Assembly (NCBI RefSeq): GCF_000155595.1
Contig: NZ_DS989904.1
Coordinates: forward strand, 2,841,720-2,905,719
DNA length: 64,000 nt
Direction: 5' to 3'
From: Synechococcus sp. PCC 7335
Lineage (GTDB): Bacteria > Cyanobacteriota > Cyanobacteriia > Phormidesmidales > Phormidesmidaceae
Positions 17,278 through 27,636 of the stretch are shown here, piece after piece. The notes beneath the pieces are model-generated. The model was not told the DNA's origin, ran no database searches, and saw only the letters and a program-made list of their open reading frames with translations. Each line of letters begins with the position of its first letter. Position 1 is the stretch's first letter. A program made the position numbers and the translations under genes.

Positions 17278-18432
17278 TTGCAACAGCTTTATCAATTTGG
17301 GGTGCGATCGCTATTCAAAACTCTTAAGGCAGACCCCGAGCGCGTTCATCGTCAAACGATTGATCTACTCGCTTGGCTAGCTACCAAACCCAACAGCGGT
17401 AGACTATTTCATCAACCTACTCGACTAGCTGCCCAAGCCGCGATGAATAGTACCTTTGCGAGTGGCACTTCTTCTCTTTGTCAGTCGCTTTGGAATATTA
17501 ACTTTTTCAATCCGCTGGGGCTAGCCGCTGGATTCGACAAAGATGGTACGGCAGCTCGAGCTTGGCCCTTACTTGGTTTTGGCTTTGCAGAGTTAGGTAC
17601 GGTGACTTACCACCCACAGCCTGGCAATCCTAAACCGAGAATGTTTCGTTTACCTGCTGATAGAGCGGCGCTAAACCGGATGGGGTTTAACAATCAGGGG
17701 GCAGCGGCTTTGTCGAACACGCTTAGAGCGCTTTGGCCAGAAGATAACTACCCAATACCGATTGGAATTAATTTGGGTAAGTCTAAGATCACGCCACTAG
17801 AAGAAGCCTCAACAGACTATCTCCAGAGTTTTGAGCTGTTGAAGACGCAGGGAAGTTATTTTGTGGTGAATGTGTCGTCACCCAATACGCCAGGATTGCG
17901 ATCGCTCCAAGCGACAGAACAGCTCGCCCCTATCCTTGAAACACTTCAAAACGCTAATACCGAGAACAAACCGCTATTGGTTAAAATCTCTCCGGATCTA
18001 GCTACCGAAGACATCGTAGATATCGTTCAGCTTGCCCAAGACTGCAACTTAGCCGGTATTATCGCCACTAACACAACAGTTGATCGCAGCGCGCTCACCA
18101 CTCGCACTATCACGACTATAGGTAAGTCCGTTACCGACGAAGCAGGCGGCATCAGTGGGGCGCCTGTGCAGCAGCGATCCACAGAAGTCATTCGTCAGAT
18201 CTACGCTCAAACCAAAGGCACTTTACCCATTATTGGCGTAGGTGGCATCTTCAACGCCGACGATGCCTGGGCCAAAATCACCGCTGGCGCCTCGCTGCTG
18301 CAAACCTATACTGGTTGGGTATATGAAGGCCCTACAATGATCAAAAATATCACTAGCGGCTTAGTTGAGCGTTTACACAATAACAATTTAGAACATATTT
18401 CTAACGCTATCGGCCTAGACCACCGGTGCTAA
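17278..18432 (+). CDS. pyrD: Dihydroorotate dehydrogenase (quinone), class 2
   Basis: PyrD oxidises dihydroorotate to orotate with FMN and passes electrons to quinone. Motifs: NPLGLAAGFDKDGTA, FGFAELGTVTYHPQPGNPKPR, INLGKSK, NVSSPNTPGLR with the class 2 catalytic Ser, and IGVGGIF with the FMN phosphate site. The N-terminal helix that docks on the membrane is present (LYQFGVRSLFKTLKADPE). There is no ATG; in-frame TTG codons are at 17239 and 17278, and I prefer 17278 because ATAGG lies 9 bp upstream and the length then fits the family. It is divergent from bioF. Confidence 0.93.
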   Translation: MQQLYQFGVRSLFKTLKADPERVHRQTIDLLAWLATKPNSGRLFHQPTRLAAQAAMNSTFASGTSSLCQSLWNINFFNPLGLAAGFDKDGTAARAWPLLGFGFAELGTVTYHPQPGNPKPRMFRLPADRAALNRMGFNNQGAAALSNTLRALWPEDNYPIPIGINLGKSKITPLEEASTDYLQSFELLKTQGSYFVVNVSSPNTPGLRSLQATEQLAPILETLQNANTENKPLLVKISPDLATEDIVDIVQLAQDCNLAGIIATNTTVDRSALTTRTITTIGKSVTDEAGGISGAPVQQRSTEVIRQIYAQTKGTLPIIGVGGIFNADDAWAKITAGASLLQTYTGWVYEGPTMIKNITSGLVERLHNNNLEHISNAIGLDHRC

Positions 18433-18434
18433 AG

Positions 18435-18472
18435 CCCTGTTCTCATATCCTCACCCTGTTCTTATCTCCTCA
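18435..18472 (+). repeat. Tandem duplication, 2 x 19 bp
   Basis: CCCTGTTCTCATATCCTCA is followed directly by CCCTGTTCTTATCTCCTCA, two mismatches, just after the pyrD stop. Confidence 0.78.
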
Positions 18473-18504
18473 CCAAGACGAAGGAAGAATGTGTCCTTAC
18501 TTTG

Positions 18505-20985
18505 CTATATCCGTTTCACGTAGCTATCTAACCACTGGACCATTTCCCAAAGAACATGACCAATGGCTTCTTTCGAGCGATAGCCATGTTCTTCGTATGG
18601 CAAGCTGACGTAGCGAACAGTGCCACCAAGTCCTTTGATAGCTTCGTAAAGGCGTTCGGTCTGAATGGGATAGGTACCGGAGTTGTTGTCAGCGGCCCCA
18701 TGAATGAGGAGCAATGGATGGTTGATTTTATCCGCGTTGGTGAAAGGAGACATACGATTGTAGGTGGCGGTGGCGTCCCAGTAGTTGCGCTGTTCGCCTT
18801 GAAAGCCGAAGGGGGTAAGGCTGCGGTTGTAAGCGCCACTGCGAGCAATGCCAGCGCAAAAAAGATCGGTGTGAGCCAGCAGATTAGCGGTGGTGAATGC
18901 ACCGTAGGAGTGACCGCCAATAGCAATTTGGTCGCGATCGCACACCTTTCTTTCTACTAAATAATCCACAGCCGCCGTTGCACTATCAATGAGCTGTTCT
19001 AGATAAGTGTCGTTAGGCTCTGCTTGCCCTTCTCCAACAATCGGCATTGACGGCCCTGAAAGCAGCGCATAGCCCTGGGTTAGTAAGAACAGCGCCGAAG
19101 CGCGAGTGGGTCTACCAAACGTGTTTTCTGATTGCGTAACTTGACTAGCTGTCTCTCTACTTTTGTGTTCTTCTGGGTAGACCCATAGCAATGTTGGCAA
19201 GGGACCATCGCGTTCTAAATCGTGATTTGGGGGCAGATATAAGGTGCCAGAAAGGTCTAAGCCGTCAGCGCGAGTATAGCGAACGATTTCTTTATGAATA
19301 TTCCTATACCAGGGCAAAGGGTCACTAAACCTAGTGAGGGCGGTTTGTTCGTTTTCTGAGTGGAGCCAATAGTTGCCGGGTTCTGTTTGGGTTTGACGGC
19401 GAACAATAAACTCTCTAGCCGCTGGATCGAGAATTCTTTGCACCCGAGAGAACGTACCTGAGGGCGATCGCCATATTCGCTCCCTGTGCTGACTTTCTAA
19501 ATGAAACCGATCTAGAAAAGGAGAAACGCCTTCTGCCGTAGCGCCTCTCCCACTAAAGTAGATGTCTCCTTGTTCGGACATTAGTAAAACCGGCCAACCG
19601 TAGTGCCCTGGTGTGGTGACTGGATTACCAGGACTACTGTAGGCATCTTGAAAGTTGCGCTCTTCTAAGAGTACGGGTGCTGCTTGAGGATCGTTGGGGA
19701 ACAGTCTCCAGGTGCGAATCTGCCGCGTGTTGTAGAAAACTTCGTAAGCTAGTAAGGCCGTATCATTTCCCCAAACTAAGCTGCTAAAGCGTAGGGTAGA
19801 TTTCCACAACAGATGTGGCGTATCGATGAACGGCGCAGATAACGTATAAACCGCATCACGGTATTCGCTCTCTACTTGAGCATCACCGTCATCTAATGCC
19901 TCTACCCAGTAGATAGTGGCTGGCTTGTCTGCCCGCCAACCAGAAGTCCTTCTGCCTGCCCTGACTGAATCAAAGTTAATGGGAATTTCTTCAGCTAGGG
20001 GTAGATCAGAAATGACATACGCAGTCTGTTTTAGCGCATCGGCTTGAAGGCTGACGATGCTAGCCTCACGCGGGAAACGAGCTAGTGGTACTTGATAGGA
20101 AAAAGGTCTTTTTACCTTAACGATTTTCAACCACTGACCATCAGGAGAAGGTGAAAATCCTGTGTACAGATCTGGATCAACTAGCGGTGTCTGCTCGCCT
20201 GTCAATGAAATCTTAGCGATAGAAGAAGTGAGATAGTACTCTAATAGCGCTTCATCATGAACGTTTTCCAGCAAATTGGTGAAAGTGCGCGCGGGAGCTA
20301 CCTTTCCTAGATTCTCTTCGATCACCGGACCGGTGGGAATTGCCGATGGTACTGGTGGCGGCTCAGAGTCTATGCGGATGCGGCAGATAATAGTGCCATC
20401 GGGTAGCCATCGAGTTGGGCTACCACCGCCAATATTGTGAAGGATTGAGTCGGTGAGTGCCCAGACTTTAGCGGTTTCCAACTCTAGCACCCAGAGGCTG
20501 ATGCCGCTTGCTGCCGGATGAGACCCATGGTTCTTTAATCCTGGTGTCTGTGATCCTGGTGTCTGTAGTTCTGGTGATAGATGCGTTTGAGTGAAAGACA
20601 GATATTGGCCACATTTTGACCAACTCAGATTGCGGATGCGTGGACTAGATGGCAACGCTATGGGACAGGCCGTTTTTTCATCTCGGCGGCGAATAGATAG
20701 TGCACAGTAGTAGCTTGCTTTGGCTGGCCCCCACGTCTGAGGATTTAGCTGCAGCCCAGCTAGTCCTAGCTTGGGTATAGCTAGTTCTTCTATAGGGGGA
20801 AGTCCGGCTGAGCGTAGTTCGACAATCCAGTTCGCATCTGGCGAGAAGGAGACCGCCGGCAGACGTGGCGTATCGAGCATGCTGGCAATTGGCTCGGGAG
20901 GTGTTTGCCAGGTAGCCTGGGCAGGGTCGGACATAGGGTGGGTTGGAAGGTAGGGAAGCAAGGTAGAGTTATTCTGCAAACTCAT
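18505..20985 (-). CDS. S9-family serine peptidase resembling chloroplast glutamyl endopeptidase
   Basis: This 826-residue protein has an N-terminal beta-propeller (about 40-560) and a C-terminal alpha/beta-hydrolase domain. The triad is visible: Ser in GGHSYGAF at about 690, Asp in [10 protein letters not shown] at about 763 and His in EEHGYRS at about 798. GGHSYGAF together with the [15 protein letters not shown] segment resembles the CGEP glutamyl peptidase of chloroplasts. An in-frame 15-bp duplication encodes a repeated QTPGS-type loop near residue 145. It is the last gene of the gcv strand and its start overlaps gcvP by 17 bp, so translational coupling is likely. An ATG at 20934 is an alternative start. 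No signal peptide is seen. Confidence 0.9.
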   Translation of the reverse strand: MSLQNNSTLLPYLPTHPMSDPAQATWQTPPEPIASMLDTPRLPAVSFSPDANWIVELRSAGLPPIEELAIPKLGLAGLQLNPQTWGPAKASYYCALSIRRRDEKTACPIALPSSPRIRNLSWSKCGQYLSFTQTHLSPELQTPGSQTPGLKNHGSHPAASGISLWVLELETAKVWALTDSILHNIGGGSPTRWLPDGTIICRIRIDSEPPPVPSAIPTGPVIEENLGKVAPARTFTNLLENVHDEALLEYYLTSSIAKISLTGEQTPLVDPDLYTGFSPSPDGQWLKIVKVKRPFSYQVPLARFPREASIVSLQADALKQTAYVISDLPLAEEIPINFDSVRAGRRTSGWRADKPATIYWVEALDDGDAQVESEYRDAVYTLSAPFIDTPHLLWKSTLRFSSLVWGNDTALLAYEVFYNTRQIRTWRLFPNDPQAAPVLLEERNFQDAYSSPGNPVTTPGHYGWPVLLMSEQGDIYFSGRGATAEGVSPFLDRFHLESQHRERIWRSPSGTFSRVQRILDPAAREFIVRRQTQTEPGNYWLHSENEQTALTRFSDPLPWYRNIHKEIVRYTRADGLDLSGTLYLPPNHDLERDGPLPTLLWVYPEEHKSRETASQVTQSENTFGRPTRASALFLLTQGYALLSGPSMPIVGEGQAEPNDTYLEQLIDSATAAVDYLVERKVCDRDQIAIGGHSYGAFTTANLLAHTDLFCAGIARSGAYNRSLTPFGFQGEQRNYWDATATYNRMSPFTNADKINHPLLLIHGAADNNSGTYPIQTERLYEAIKGLGGTVRYVSLPYEEHGYRSKEAIGHVLWEMVQWLDSYVKRI

Positions 20986-23950
20986 CCATGGAAGGACAGG
21001 TGCAGACTAGGTTGCGATCGCCAAATGCCTGATCGATCCGATTGACGCTGGGCCAAAACTTGCGATCGCGTGTCCACTCAGTTGGAAAGACAGCAACTTC
21101 AGGCGAATAGGCTCGGTGCCATTCTTCAACTAGATCAGCGGTGGTATGAGGTGCGTAGTGTAGAGGGCTCTCCTCAAGCGCGCAGACTCCCGACTCGATC
21201 TGTTCAATCTCAGCGCGAATCGCAATCATCGCATCACAGAAGCGATCCAGCTCACTTAAAGACTCACTCTCGGTGGGCTCTACCATAATGGTTCCAGCGA
21301 CCGGCCAAGACATCGTTGGCGGATGAAAACCATAGTCAATCATCCGTTTAGCAATGTCGTCCACGTTGATCTGTGCCGTCTTTTTGAACTCACGCAAATC
21401 AATAATGCACTCATGGGCAACTAGCCCACTGCTACCTTTGTACAAAATGTCGTAGTGATCTTCTAATCGTTTGGCAATGTAGTTAGCACTCAAGATAGCG
21501 ACTTCACTCGCCTTCTTTAAACCGTCAAAGCCCATCATCTGAATATACATCCAAGAAATTGGCAAAATGCTTGAACTTCCCCAAGGTGCGGCAGAAACAG
21601 CGCCAATTCTTTTGTCCTCTCCGCTTTCGAGTCTAGTATCAACTAGGCTATGGCCAGGAAGGAAGGGAACTAGATGGGCCGCTACGCCAATAGGTCCCAC
21701 ACCTGGTCCGCCCCCACCATGAGGAATGCAGAATGTCTTATGCAAATTGAGATGACAAACATCAGCGCCAATATCGCCAGGACTGCACAGGCCAACTTGC
21801 GCGTTCATATTGGCCCCATCCATATAGACTTGCCCTCCCTGAGTATGAATGATTTCACAGACTCTTTTGATACTTTCTTCAAAGACGCCGTGTGTGGAGG
21901 GATAGGTTACCATCAGCGCTGATAGATTTGCTTTATGCTTTTCAGCTTTAGCGATCAGATCTTCTACATCGATGTTGCCGTCATCATCACATTTCACGCC
22001 GACAACCTTCATGCCTGCCATCACCGCACTCGCGGGGTTGGTGCCGTGCGCCGATTGAGGAATCAAACAGATATTACGATGACCCTCACCGCGATTTTTG
22101 TGGTATTCACGGATTACTAGCAGACCAGCATATTCGCCCTGAGAGCCAGCATTGGGCTGCAAAGAGATACCGGCAAAGCCAGTGATATTACATAGCCAAT
22201 CTTCTAGCTGAGTGAAAAGCTCCTGATAACCTTTGGTCTGCGAAAGCGGCGCAAACGGGTGGATCTGTCCAAATTCTGGCCAGGTAATGGGCATCATCTC
22301 GGCGGTTGCATTTAGCTTCATAGTGCAAGAGCCAAGCGGAATCATGGCATCGGCTAAGGAAAGATCTTTCTTTTGTAGGCTATAGAGGTAGCGCAACAGC
22401 TCTGTTTCACTATGATATTGATTGAATACAGAATGTGTAAGATAGCTCGATGTCCGGCTCAGCGAAGCGGGAAGTGACTCTGGTGTCAGAGATTCTAAGC
22501 TAGGAACAGGATTATCTCCTGCAAATATTGTCAACAGTTCAGCAATCTGACTAAGATTTGTTGTTTCATCAATAGAGATGCCGACTGTAGCGGCCTGGTC
22601 TGATGTATTTGGGTCGATTCGAAGATTGACTTGTTGCGTGCGCGCCCGAGTAATAATTTCTGATGTTCGCTCACCAGTTTGAATTGATAGCGTATCGAAA
22701 ACGGGCTCATCGCTTAGCTCGTAACCTAGCTTTTTCAGCCCACTGGCCAAGGCACTTGTAAGCTGTTGGATTTTGTGGGCGATCGCTCTTAGACCCGTGG
22801 GACCATGGTAGACAGCGTAGGTACTAGCGATAATAGCAAGAAGAACTTGAGCAGTACAGATATTGCTAGTCGCTGAATCGCGGCGAATGTGCTGTTCTCT
22901 AGTTTGCAGCGCTAGACGCAAAGCAGGCCTACCTTTACTGTCTTTTGAAAGTCCAACAAGGCGACCTGGTAGCTTGCGGGCGTAGGCTTGTTTGGTGGCA
23001 AAATAAGCGGCATGGGGACCTCCATAGCCCAACGGAACGCCAAATCTTTGAGTATTGCCAACGGCGATATCCGCGCCGAATTCGCCGGGTGCTCTCAGCA
23101 GCGTCAGGCTAAGCAGATCGGCAGCAACGGTGATGATCGCACCAGTTTGGTGAGCCTGTTCAATAAACTCGGTGTAGTCATAGATAGCACCGTCTGTAGC
23201 AGGATATTGCAACAACATACCAAAGTACGGTTCGTCTGCGGCTATTGGCTGGGTATGGTCACCGATAACGACAGTGATTCCTAATGGCTGAGCGCGAGTT
23301 CGAATAACCTCAATTGTCTGGGGATGACAGGCGGCCGAGACCCAAAATTGCTTAGCGGCGATCGCCTGCTTATTCTTACAAACGCCGAAGCTCATACTCA
23401 TTGCCTCAGCCGCGGCTGTCCCTTCATCTAAGAGTGAGGCGTTAGCAATTTCTAGGCCAGTTAGATCAGTGACCATCGTTTGATAGTTTAGCAGCGCTTC
23501 TAGGCGACCTTGAGAAATCTCTGGCTGATAAGGGGTGTACTGTGTATACCAGCCCGGATTCTCTAGAATATTGCGCTGAATGACAGGCGGCGTTACGCAA
23601 GCGTGATAGCCCAAGCCAATGTAGCTACGATAGACCTGATTTTGCGCTGCTATCTCGGCAATCTTCTTTAGAGCTTCTGTCTCACTCAGTGCCGTACCCA
23701 CTTTCAATGGCTGGTTGAGTCGAATGCCTGCTGGTACTGCCGCGTTGATCAGCGCATCGACTGTTTCCGTCCCAAGCACTTTCAGCATCTGCTCAATCTC
23801 AGAGTCAGTAGGTCCTAGATGACGGCTATCAAAGCGGTCGGTGCCTATTGACTGTATCCAGCTAGGACGTTCTTTGGTGGTTGGAGGTGCTGTAAGGACT
23901 GAATCCGAAGCGATTACTTCTTCGGTAGAAGTTGTTAGGTCGTAAGACAT
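20969..23950 (-). CDS. gcvP: Glycine dehydrogenase (decarboxylating), P protein
   Basis: The P protein decarboxylates glycine with PLP and loads the aminomethyl group onto the H protein; in cyanobacteria this also serves photorespiration. The fused single-chain form of about 993 residues is complete. Motifs: [11 protein letters not shown] near the start, [13 protein letters not shown] opening the second half, the PLP lysine in [16 protein letters not shown] at about 735-740, and [16 protein letters not shown] near the end. I use the ATG at 23950 (MSYDLTT); the frame extends to a TTG at 23980. It lies downstream of gcvH. Confidence 0.97.
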   Translation of the reverse strand: MSYDLTTSTEEVIASDSVLTAPPTTKERPSWIQSIGTDRFDSRHLGPTDSEIEQMLKVLGTETVDALINAAVPAGIRLNQPLKVGTALSETEALKKIAEIAAQNQVYRSYIGLGYHACVTPPVIQRNILENPGWYTQYTPYQPEISQGRLEALLNYQTMVTDLTGLEIANASLLDEGTAAAEAMSMSFGVCKNKQAIAAKQFWVSAACHPQTIEVIRTRAQPLGITVVIGDHTQPIAADEPYFGMLLQYPATDGAIYDYTEFIEQAHQTGAIITVAADLLSLTLLRAPGEFGADIAVGNTQRFGVPLGYGGPHAAYFATKQAYARKLPGRLVGLSKDSKGRPALRLALQTREQHIRRDSATSNICTAQVLLAIIASTYAVYHGPTGLRAIAHKIQQLTSALASGLKKLGYELSDEPVFDTLSIQTGERTSEIITRARTQQVNLRIDPNTSDQAATVGISIDETTNLSQIAELLTIFAGDNPVPSLESLTPESLPASLSRTSSYLTHSVFNQYHSETELLRYLYSLQKKDLSLADAMIPLGSCTMKLNATAEMMPITWPEFGQIHPFAPLSQTKGYQELFTQLEDWLCNITGFAGISLQPNAGSQGEYAGLLVIREYHKNRGEGHRNICLIPQSAHGTNPASAVMAGMKVVGVKCDDDGNIDVEDLIAKAEKHKANLSALMVTYPSTHGVFEESIKRVCEIIHTQGGQVYMDGANMNAQVGLCSPGDIGADVCHLNLHKTFCIPHGGGGPGVGPIGVAAHLVPFLPGHSLVDTRLESGEDKRIGAVSAAPWGSSSILPISWMYIQMMGFDGLKKASEVAILSANYIAKRLEDHYDILYKGSSGLVAHECIIDLREFKKTAQINVDDIAKRMIDYGFHPPTMSWPVAGTIMVEPTESESLSELDRFCDAMIAIRAEIEQIESGVCALEESPLHYAPHTTADLVEEWHRAYSPEVAVFPTEWTRDRKFWPSVNRIDQAFGDRNLVCTCPSMDEFAE

Positions 23951-24101
23951 AGGAAATGAGATTACCAGCGAGTTATCCAATATTAAGATAAGTTGCGGCT
24001 ATCGACCCATTTATGGCTTATGGGTCAAGCATAACGACTATTCATATCAGAAATTTATAGCGTGCCGTAAACAAAAAGTCGGTGAGTCATAGCTGTACAG
24101 G

Positions 24102-24139
24102 ACGTTTCTCTATATATACGACGTTTCGCTATATATAGA
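24102..24139 (+). repeat. Imperfect tandem duplication, 2 x 19 bp, between gcvH and gcvP
   Basis: ACGTTTCTCTATATATACG is followed by ACGTTTCGCTATATATAGA, three mismatches. The block is very AT-rich and sits just after the gcvH stop, in the 200-bp gap before gcvP, where a secondary promoter or processing site could lie. Confidence 0.7.
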
Positions 24140-24149
24140 GAAGGAGAGG

Positions 24150-24545
24150 CTACTCACCTTCTACTTGCTGTTTGTACTCTTCTGCTGACATAGCGTCATC
24201 TAGCGCAGAAAGATCGTCCGCTTGCACTTTGATTAGCCAAGATGAACCGTAGGGATCATTCGCAATTTCTTCAGGAGACTCAATTAGCGCTTCGTTGCGA
24301 TCGATTACTGCACCATCAACAGGTGACTTTAGATCTTCAACTGCTTTGACAGATTCGATCGTGCCAAAGTTTTCGCCGTGCTCAACCGTGTCACCAATAT
24401 CCGGCAGCTCTAAAAAGACCACATCACCCATTTGATCTACCGCAAATGCCGAGATGCCAATTGTCACCGTATTGTCTTCTTCATCGACACGGGCGTACTC
24501 GTGGCTATCTAGATACTGTAGGTCGTCTGGATAATCAAATGCCAT
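24150..24545 (-). CDS. gcvH: Glycine cleavage system H protein
   Basis: The H protein carries lipoate and shuttles the aminomethyl group between the P, T and L proteins. In this 131-residue form the lipoylated lysine is K67 in ESVKAVEDL, and the N-terminal segment LQYLDSHEYARV is typical. I use the ATG at 24545 (MAFDYPDD) and not the longer frame to 24662, whose first 39 residues do not resemble the family. It lies between gcvT (190 bp upstream) and gcvP. The L protein (lpd) is not in the window. Confidence 0.96.
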   Translation of the reverse strand: MAFDYPDDLQYLDSHEYARVDEEDNTVTIGISAFAVDQMGDVVFLELPDIGDTVEHGENFGTIESVKAVEDLKSPVDGAVIDRNEALIESPEEIANDPYGSSWLIKVQADDLSALDDAMSAEEYKQQVEGE

Positions 24546-24734
24546 GGGAATTTCTAGGAGTGATGAACGATGAATCGTTAGTGATAAATGGGTTAGTTTT
24601 TCTCGATAGTGTTGGTCACTTGACTGAGGTACAACTTTCAGGCTGAAAGCCATAGGTAGCAACAGGTCAAGTGACTCGCGTTCCTCTAATGCATCAGAGA
24701 AACGCTATATGCGCTTACGTTTAAGATATTACGC

Positions 24735-25865
24735 CTATTTTGCAGATTTATAGAAGGGACGTTTGACGATGGTGGCCGGAAAAGCTTTATTGCGAATAGC
24801 GACTTCTACAGTTGTGCCAACTTTGGCTATGGCTGTGGGGACGTAGCCTAGGGCGATGGGGTAGCCGAGGGTAGGGGAAAGCGTACCACTGGTGATGGTA
24901 CCGACAGGCGTAGCGTTGTGCATGATGGGGTAGTCGTGACGAGCGATGTTGCGCCCAGCTAGCGTAAGACCAACGAGACGGCGACTTGGGCCTGTTGACT
25001 TTTGCTTTTCTAAGACGCTGCGACCAATGAAGTCTGAGGATTTGTCTAGATGGACAAGCCAGCTAAGACCTGCTTCTAGTGGAGTGGTGCTATTGTCTAT
25101 ATCCTGGCCGTATAGGGCCATTGCGGCTTCTAATCGCAGAGTGTCTCTAGCACCCAAGCCACAGGGAACGACAGCGATTTCAATTAGCTGCTGCCATAGT
25201 TCACGCGCGGCATCAACTGGCACCATTACTTCAAAGCCATCTTCTCCGGTGTAGCCCGTTCGAGCGAAGAAGGCAGGACGACCGAATAGCTGACCTGTGT
25301 GGTGGCTATAGCGAGAGATAGACTTCAGATCTTCTTCTGGGCAGAGCTGGTGAAGTTTGGCGGCGGCTGAAGGGCCTTGAACTGCGATGAGTGCTTGTGT
25401 TTGGGAAAGGTCCTGGAGATCAACGGTGTTAGGAAGGTGTGCTTCAAGCCAGGACTTATCTTTATGAGTAGTGCCCGCATTGACAATGAGTGTAACCTTC
25501 TCTCTTCGTTTGCCTACAGCTCCCTCTACTTTGCCTTCCTCTACTTCGCCTTGGTGATAGACGATTAGATCGTCAATGATGCCACCTTGTTCGTTGAGTA
25601 GGACAGTATATTGTGCTTTGCCAGAAGTGAGCCTAGATAGATCTGAGGGCACTAGCTTTTGAAGATGTATGATTACGTCTTCTCCGGTTAGCACAAACTT
25701 ACCCATGTGAGAGATATCAAAGGCACCAGCGCTTTCTCTTACAGCAGCATGCTCTTGGAGGATGCCGCTGAACTGAACAGGCATTTCCCAGCCAGAAAAA
25801 GGCATCATCTTCGCTTTTTGCTCTAGGTATAGGGCGTGTAGCGGTGTGCGAAGCAGATTAGCCAT
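24735..25865 (-). CDS. gcvT: Glycine cleavage system T protein (aminomethyltransferase)
   Basis: GcvT transfers the one-carbon unit from the aminomethylated H protein to tetrahydrofolate, releasing ammonia. Motifs: KMMPFSGWEMPVQF, FDISHMGKF, the RTGYTGEDGFE folate-binding region, LGARDTLRLEAAM, and TSGTLSPTLGYPIALGYV near the end. The length of 376 is usual, with a slightly charged insertion (EVEEGKVEGAVGKRREK) at about 106-122. It is the first gene of the gcvT-gcvH-gcvP-peptidase series. I looked for a glycine riboswitch in its leader (25866-25990) and could not recognise one. Confidence 0.96.
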   Translation of the reverse strand: MANLLRTPLHALYLEQKAKMMPFSGWEMPVQFSGILQEHAAVRESAGAFDISHMGKFVLTGEDVIIHLQKLVPSDLSRLTSGKAQYTVLLNEQGGIIDDLIVYHQGEVEEGKVEGAVGKRREKVTLIVNAGTTHKDKSWLEAHLPNTVDLQDLSQTQALIAVQGPSAAAKLHQLCPEEDLKSISRYSHHTGQLFGRPAFFARTGYTGEDGFEVMVPVDAARELWQQLIEIAVVPCGLGARDTLRLEAAMALYGQDIDNSTTPLEAGLSWLVHLDKSSDFIGRSVLEKQKSTGPSRRLVGLTLAGRNIARHDYPIMHNATPVGTITSGTLSPTLGYPIALGYVPTAIAKVGTTVEVAIRNKAFPATIVKRPFYKSAK

Positions 25866-26060
25866 AGCGATAGAGCGATTAGGAAGGGGCGGTCTTTGTG
25901 ATTCTACTTTAGATGTTTCGTATTTTTATACTTCTTATCTTTGAACCCTAGACGTAGGGAATTATAGACAGACACAACAAGGATAAATAGATATTTGGGT
26001 AGTAGAAAGGACGGAGAGGGCTTTGATGGAGATGTCGCTAGTAGCTGGTTAGCGACCTGC

Positions 26061-26065
26061 AGGAG
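26061..26065 (+). promoter_or_regulatory. Ribosome binding site deciding the sulfotransferase-like start
   Basis: AGGAG lies four bases before the ATG at 26070. It supports that start over the TTG at 25995. Confidence 0.55.
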
Positions 26066-26069
26066 CTTG

Positions 26070-26807
26070 ATGGGCATTGGTCAACACAAGCCTAGCTTTG
26101 TTGTGTTTGAGCTAGGTCAAAGCGGCTGTACTACATTGATCAGATGGTTTAGCGATCGCAAAGATATCGTTTTCCAGGAGAATATCCTGGGCCAGCAAGT
26201 GCGCTTTCCTCGCCTGAGTGTGTTCCAGCGGGTTCAGCAGAGCCACGGTGAGGTGTACGGCTTCAATCTGCGAGTTGAGCATTTGCAACAAGTGCAAGCT
26301 ATTCCAAGTCCTAATCAGTTTTTGCAAGACCTGCATCGAGGAGGCTGCCGAGTAATCTATCTTCAGCGACGAGATCTTTTAAGACATGCGATCGCGACGC
26401 TTAAAGCCGATGATATCCAATTCCACTCTAGCTTGAACAAAACTAACGCTTTCGGCAGTCCTTCTAACTGGGTCCATTCCAATAGACGAGTCACCATTCC
26501 CGTACAAGCGCTATTGGACTGCCTGAGTTACATAGAGGCCCAGAGAGTAGACGCTCAAGCCATTTTGCATGGCATTCCCCATCTATCGCTCACTTACGAA
26601 GATGATTTGATTGATCCTAATGTTTATCCTGCTACTGCCCAGCGGTTGTCCGAGTTCCTAGAGATCAGATCGCTTAAACTTACTGGCAGATTGGTCAAAC
26701 TTGTTCATCAAGACATAGCCGATCTTGTTGCCAACTACGATGAAGTCCGCCAAGCCCTAGAATCGTCAGAGAATGCTCACCTGCTACCTGGCGCTAGCAT
26801 CTGCTAA
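26070..26807 (+). CDS. Sulfotransferase-like protein
   Basis: From the ATG at 26070 the protein has 245 residues. It resembles PAPS-dependent sulfotransferases of the Stf0/LPS type. An initial strand FVVFELGQSGCTTLIRWF takes the place of the 5'-phosphosulfate loop (usually RSGST), and VIYLQRRDLLRHAIA matches the 3'-phosphate-binding R-x7-S region, with Ala-Ile-Ala where Ser is common. The C-terminal part has LTYEDDLIDP, another family feature. The loop is non-standard, so activity is uncertain. A sugar or lipid acceptor is possible. It is divergent from gcvT, and an intrinsic terminator follows. Confidence 0.72.
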   Translation: MGIGQHKPSFVVFELGQSGCTTLIRWFSDRKDIVFQENILGQQVRFPRLSVFQRVQQSHGEVYGFNLRVEHLQQVQAIPSPNQFLQDLHRGGCRVIYLQRRDLLRHAIATLKADDIQFHSSLNKTNAFGSPSNWVHSNRRVTIPVQALLDCLSYIEAQRVDAQAILHGIPHLSLTYEDDLIDPNVYPATAQRLSEFLEIRSLKLTGRLVKLVHQDIADLVANYDEVRQALESSENAHLLPGASIC

Positions 26808-26826
26808 TTTCGGTTTCAATGCACTC

Positions 26827-26856
26827 CCAGCCGTAATTATTCAAGCTGGTTTTTTT
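26827..26856 (+). terminator. Intrinsic terminator of the sulfotransferase-like gene
   Basis: CCAGC (26827-26831) pairs with GCTGG (26845-26849), followed at once by seven T residues. The stem is short, but the T-run is clear and it lies 20 bp after the stop. Confidence 0.6.
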
Positions 26857-26935
26857 GGCCTGATTGTCTGTACTGAATAAACTTTATCTAATTGAATGAA
26901 TGCCTATTGCAGTTTGTATTAGCGATACGAGAAGG

Positions 26936-27388
26936 CTAGTTGATATCGGGAGACAGCTTTTTGATTAGGGTGATGATCGTATCAAACAGCACGAGTACGC
27001 CGACTACCATCAGTCCTGTGAGCAAACCGTTGAGGCTCGAAAGCATGTAATAGAGCACTTTGAACCAGGCTTCACCGATGTTCTCGTATTCGCCAATAGG
27101 AAAGCTCAGCATAAGAAGTTGAGTCACCGAACCGATGAATGTAGCGGTTGAGAGCCTACCGATAAGTTCGATACCTTTGTAGGTGTCATAGTCAAAATCA
27201 GTATCCGCTCGGCTAGCGAGGCTCAGCAAAGTCAGCATGAGCGCTAGGGTCGTGACAGAAGCAGTTGCGATCGCAGAACTTAGATACAAAGAAGACTCTC
27301 TAATTCCTTCTAGTAGTTGAAGGGATTCAGCTTCGCTGTATATGCGCCCAGTGAGCAATGGCTGCACCACCGCAACAGCTACAGTCAC
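26936..27388 (-). CDS. Uncharacterised membrane protein with unclear start
   Basis: About 150 residues from a GTG at 27388, with hydrophobic segments at roughly 1-12, 33-58, 75-98 and 110-140, the last ending in KKLSPDIN. I do not recognise the family. The open frame continues upstream to a stop at 27500 and encodes a plausible basic stretch (IHNTKHRRYAILCVSV) before the first helix, but it holds no ATG, GTG or TTG. The true start may therefore be a rare codon such as ATT, or the annotated GTG may truncate the first helix. Confidence 0.6.
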   Translation of the reverse strand: MTVAVAVVQPLLTGRIYSEAESLQLLEGIRESSLYLSSAIATASVTTLALMLTLLSLASRADTDFDYDTYKGIELIGRLSTATFIGSVTQLLMLSFPIGEYENIGEAWFKVLYYMLSSLNGLLTGLMVVGVLVLFDTIITLIKKLSPDIN

Positions 27389-27636
27389 ACTTACGCAAAG
27401 AATGGCGTAGCGGCGATGCTTAGTATTGTGAATGAGCGCTTTTATGAAAATGGTGAAATCCCTGATTCGAAGATGAGTGTTAATAGGAAAGAGAGGGTAT
27501 CAGCCCGGCTGTTGTTTCTTATTGGCCATAAGACTGAATATCAAGACGATTGTACTGATGATTGCCTGCTGCTAATCCGGATGACTAGCCATCCCAGGAC
27601 AGCCATACCAAGGCCCAGCGCTAGAAAACCCATATC

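Noticed and set aside
25866-25994. Possible glycine riboswitch before gcvT
   Set aside because: I could not find the paired aptamer consensus in either orientation; a covariance-model search would settle it.
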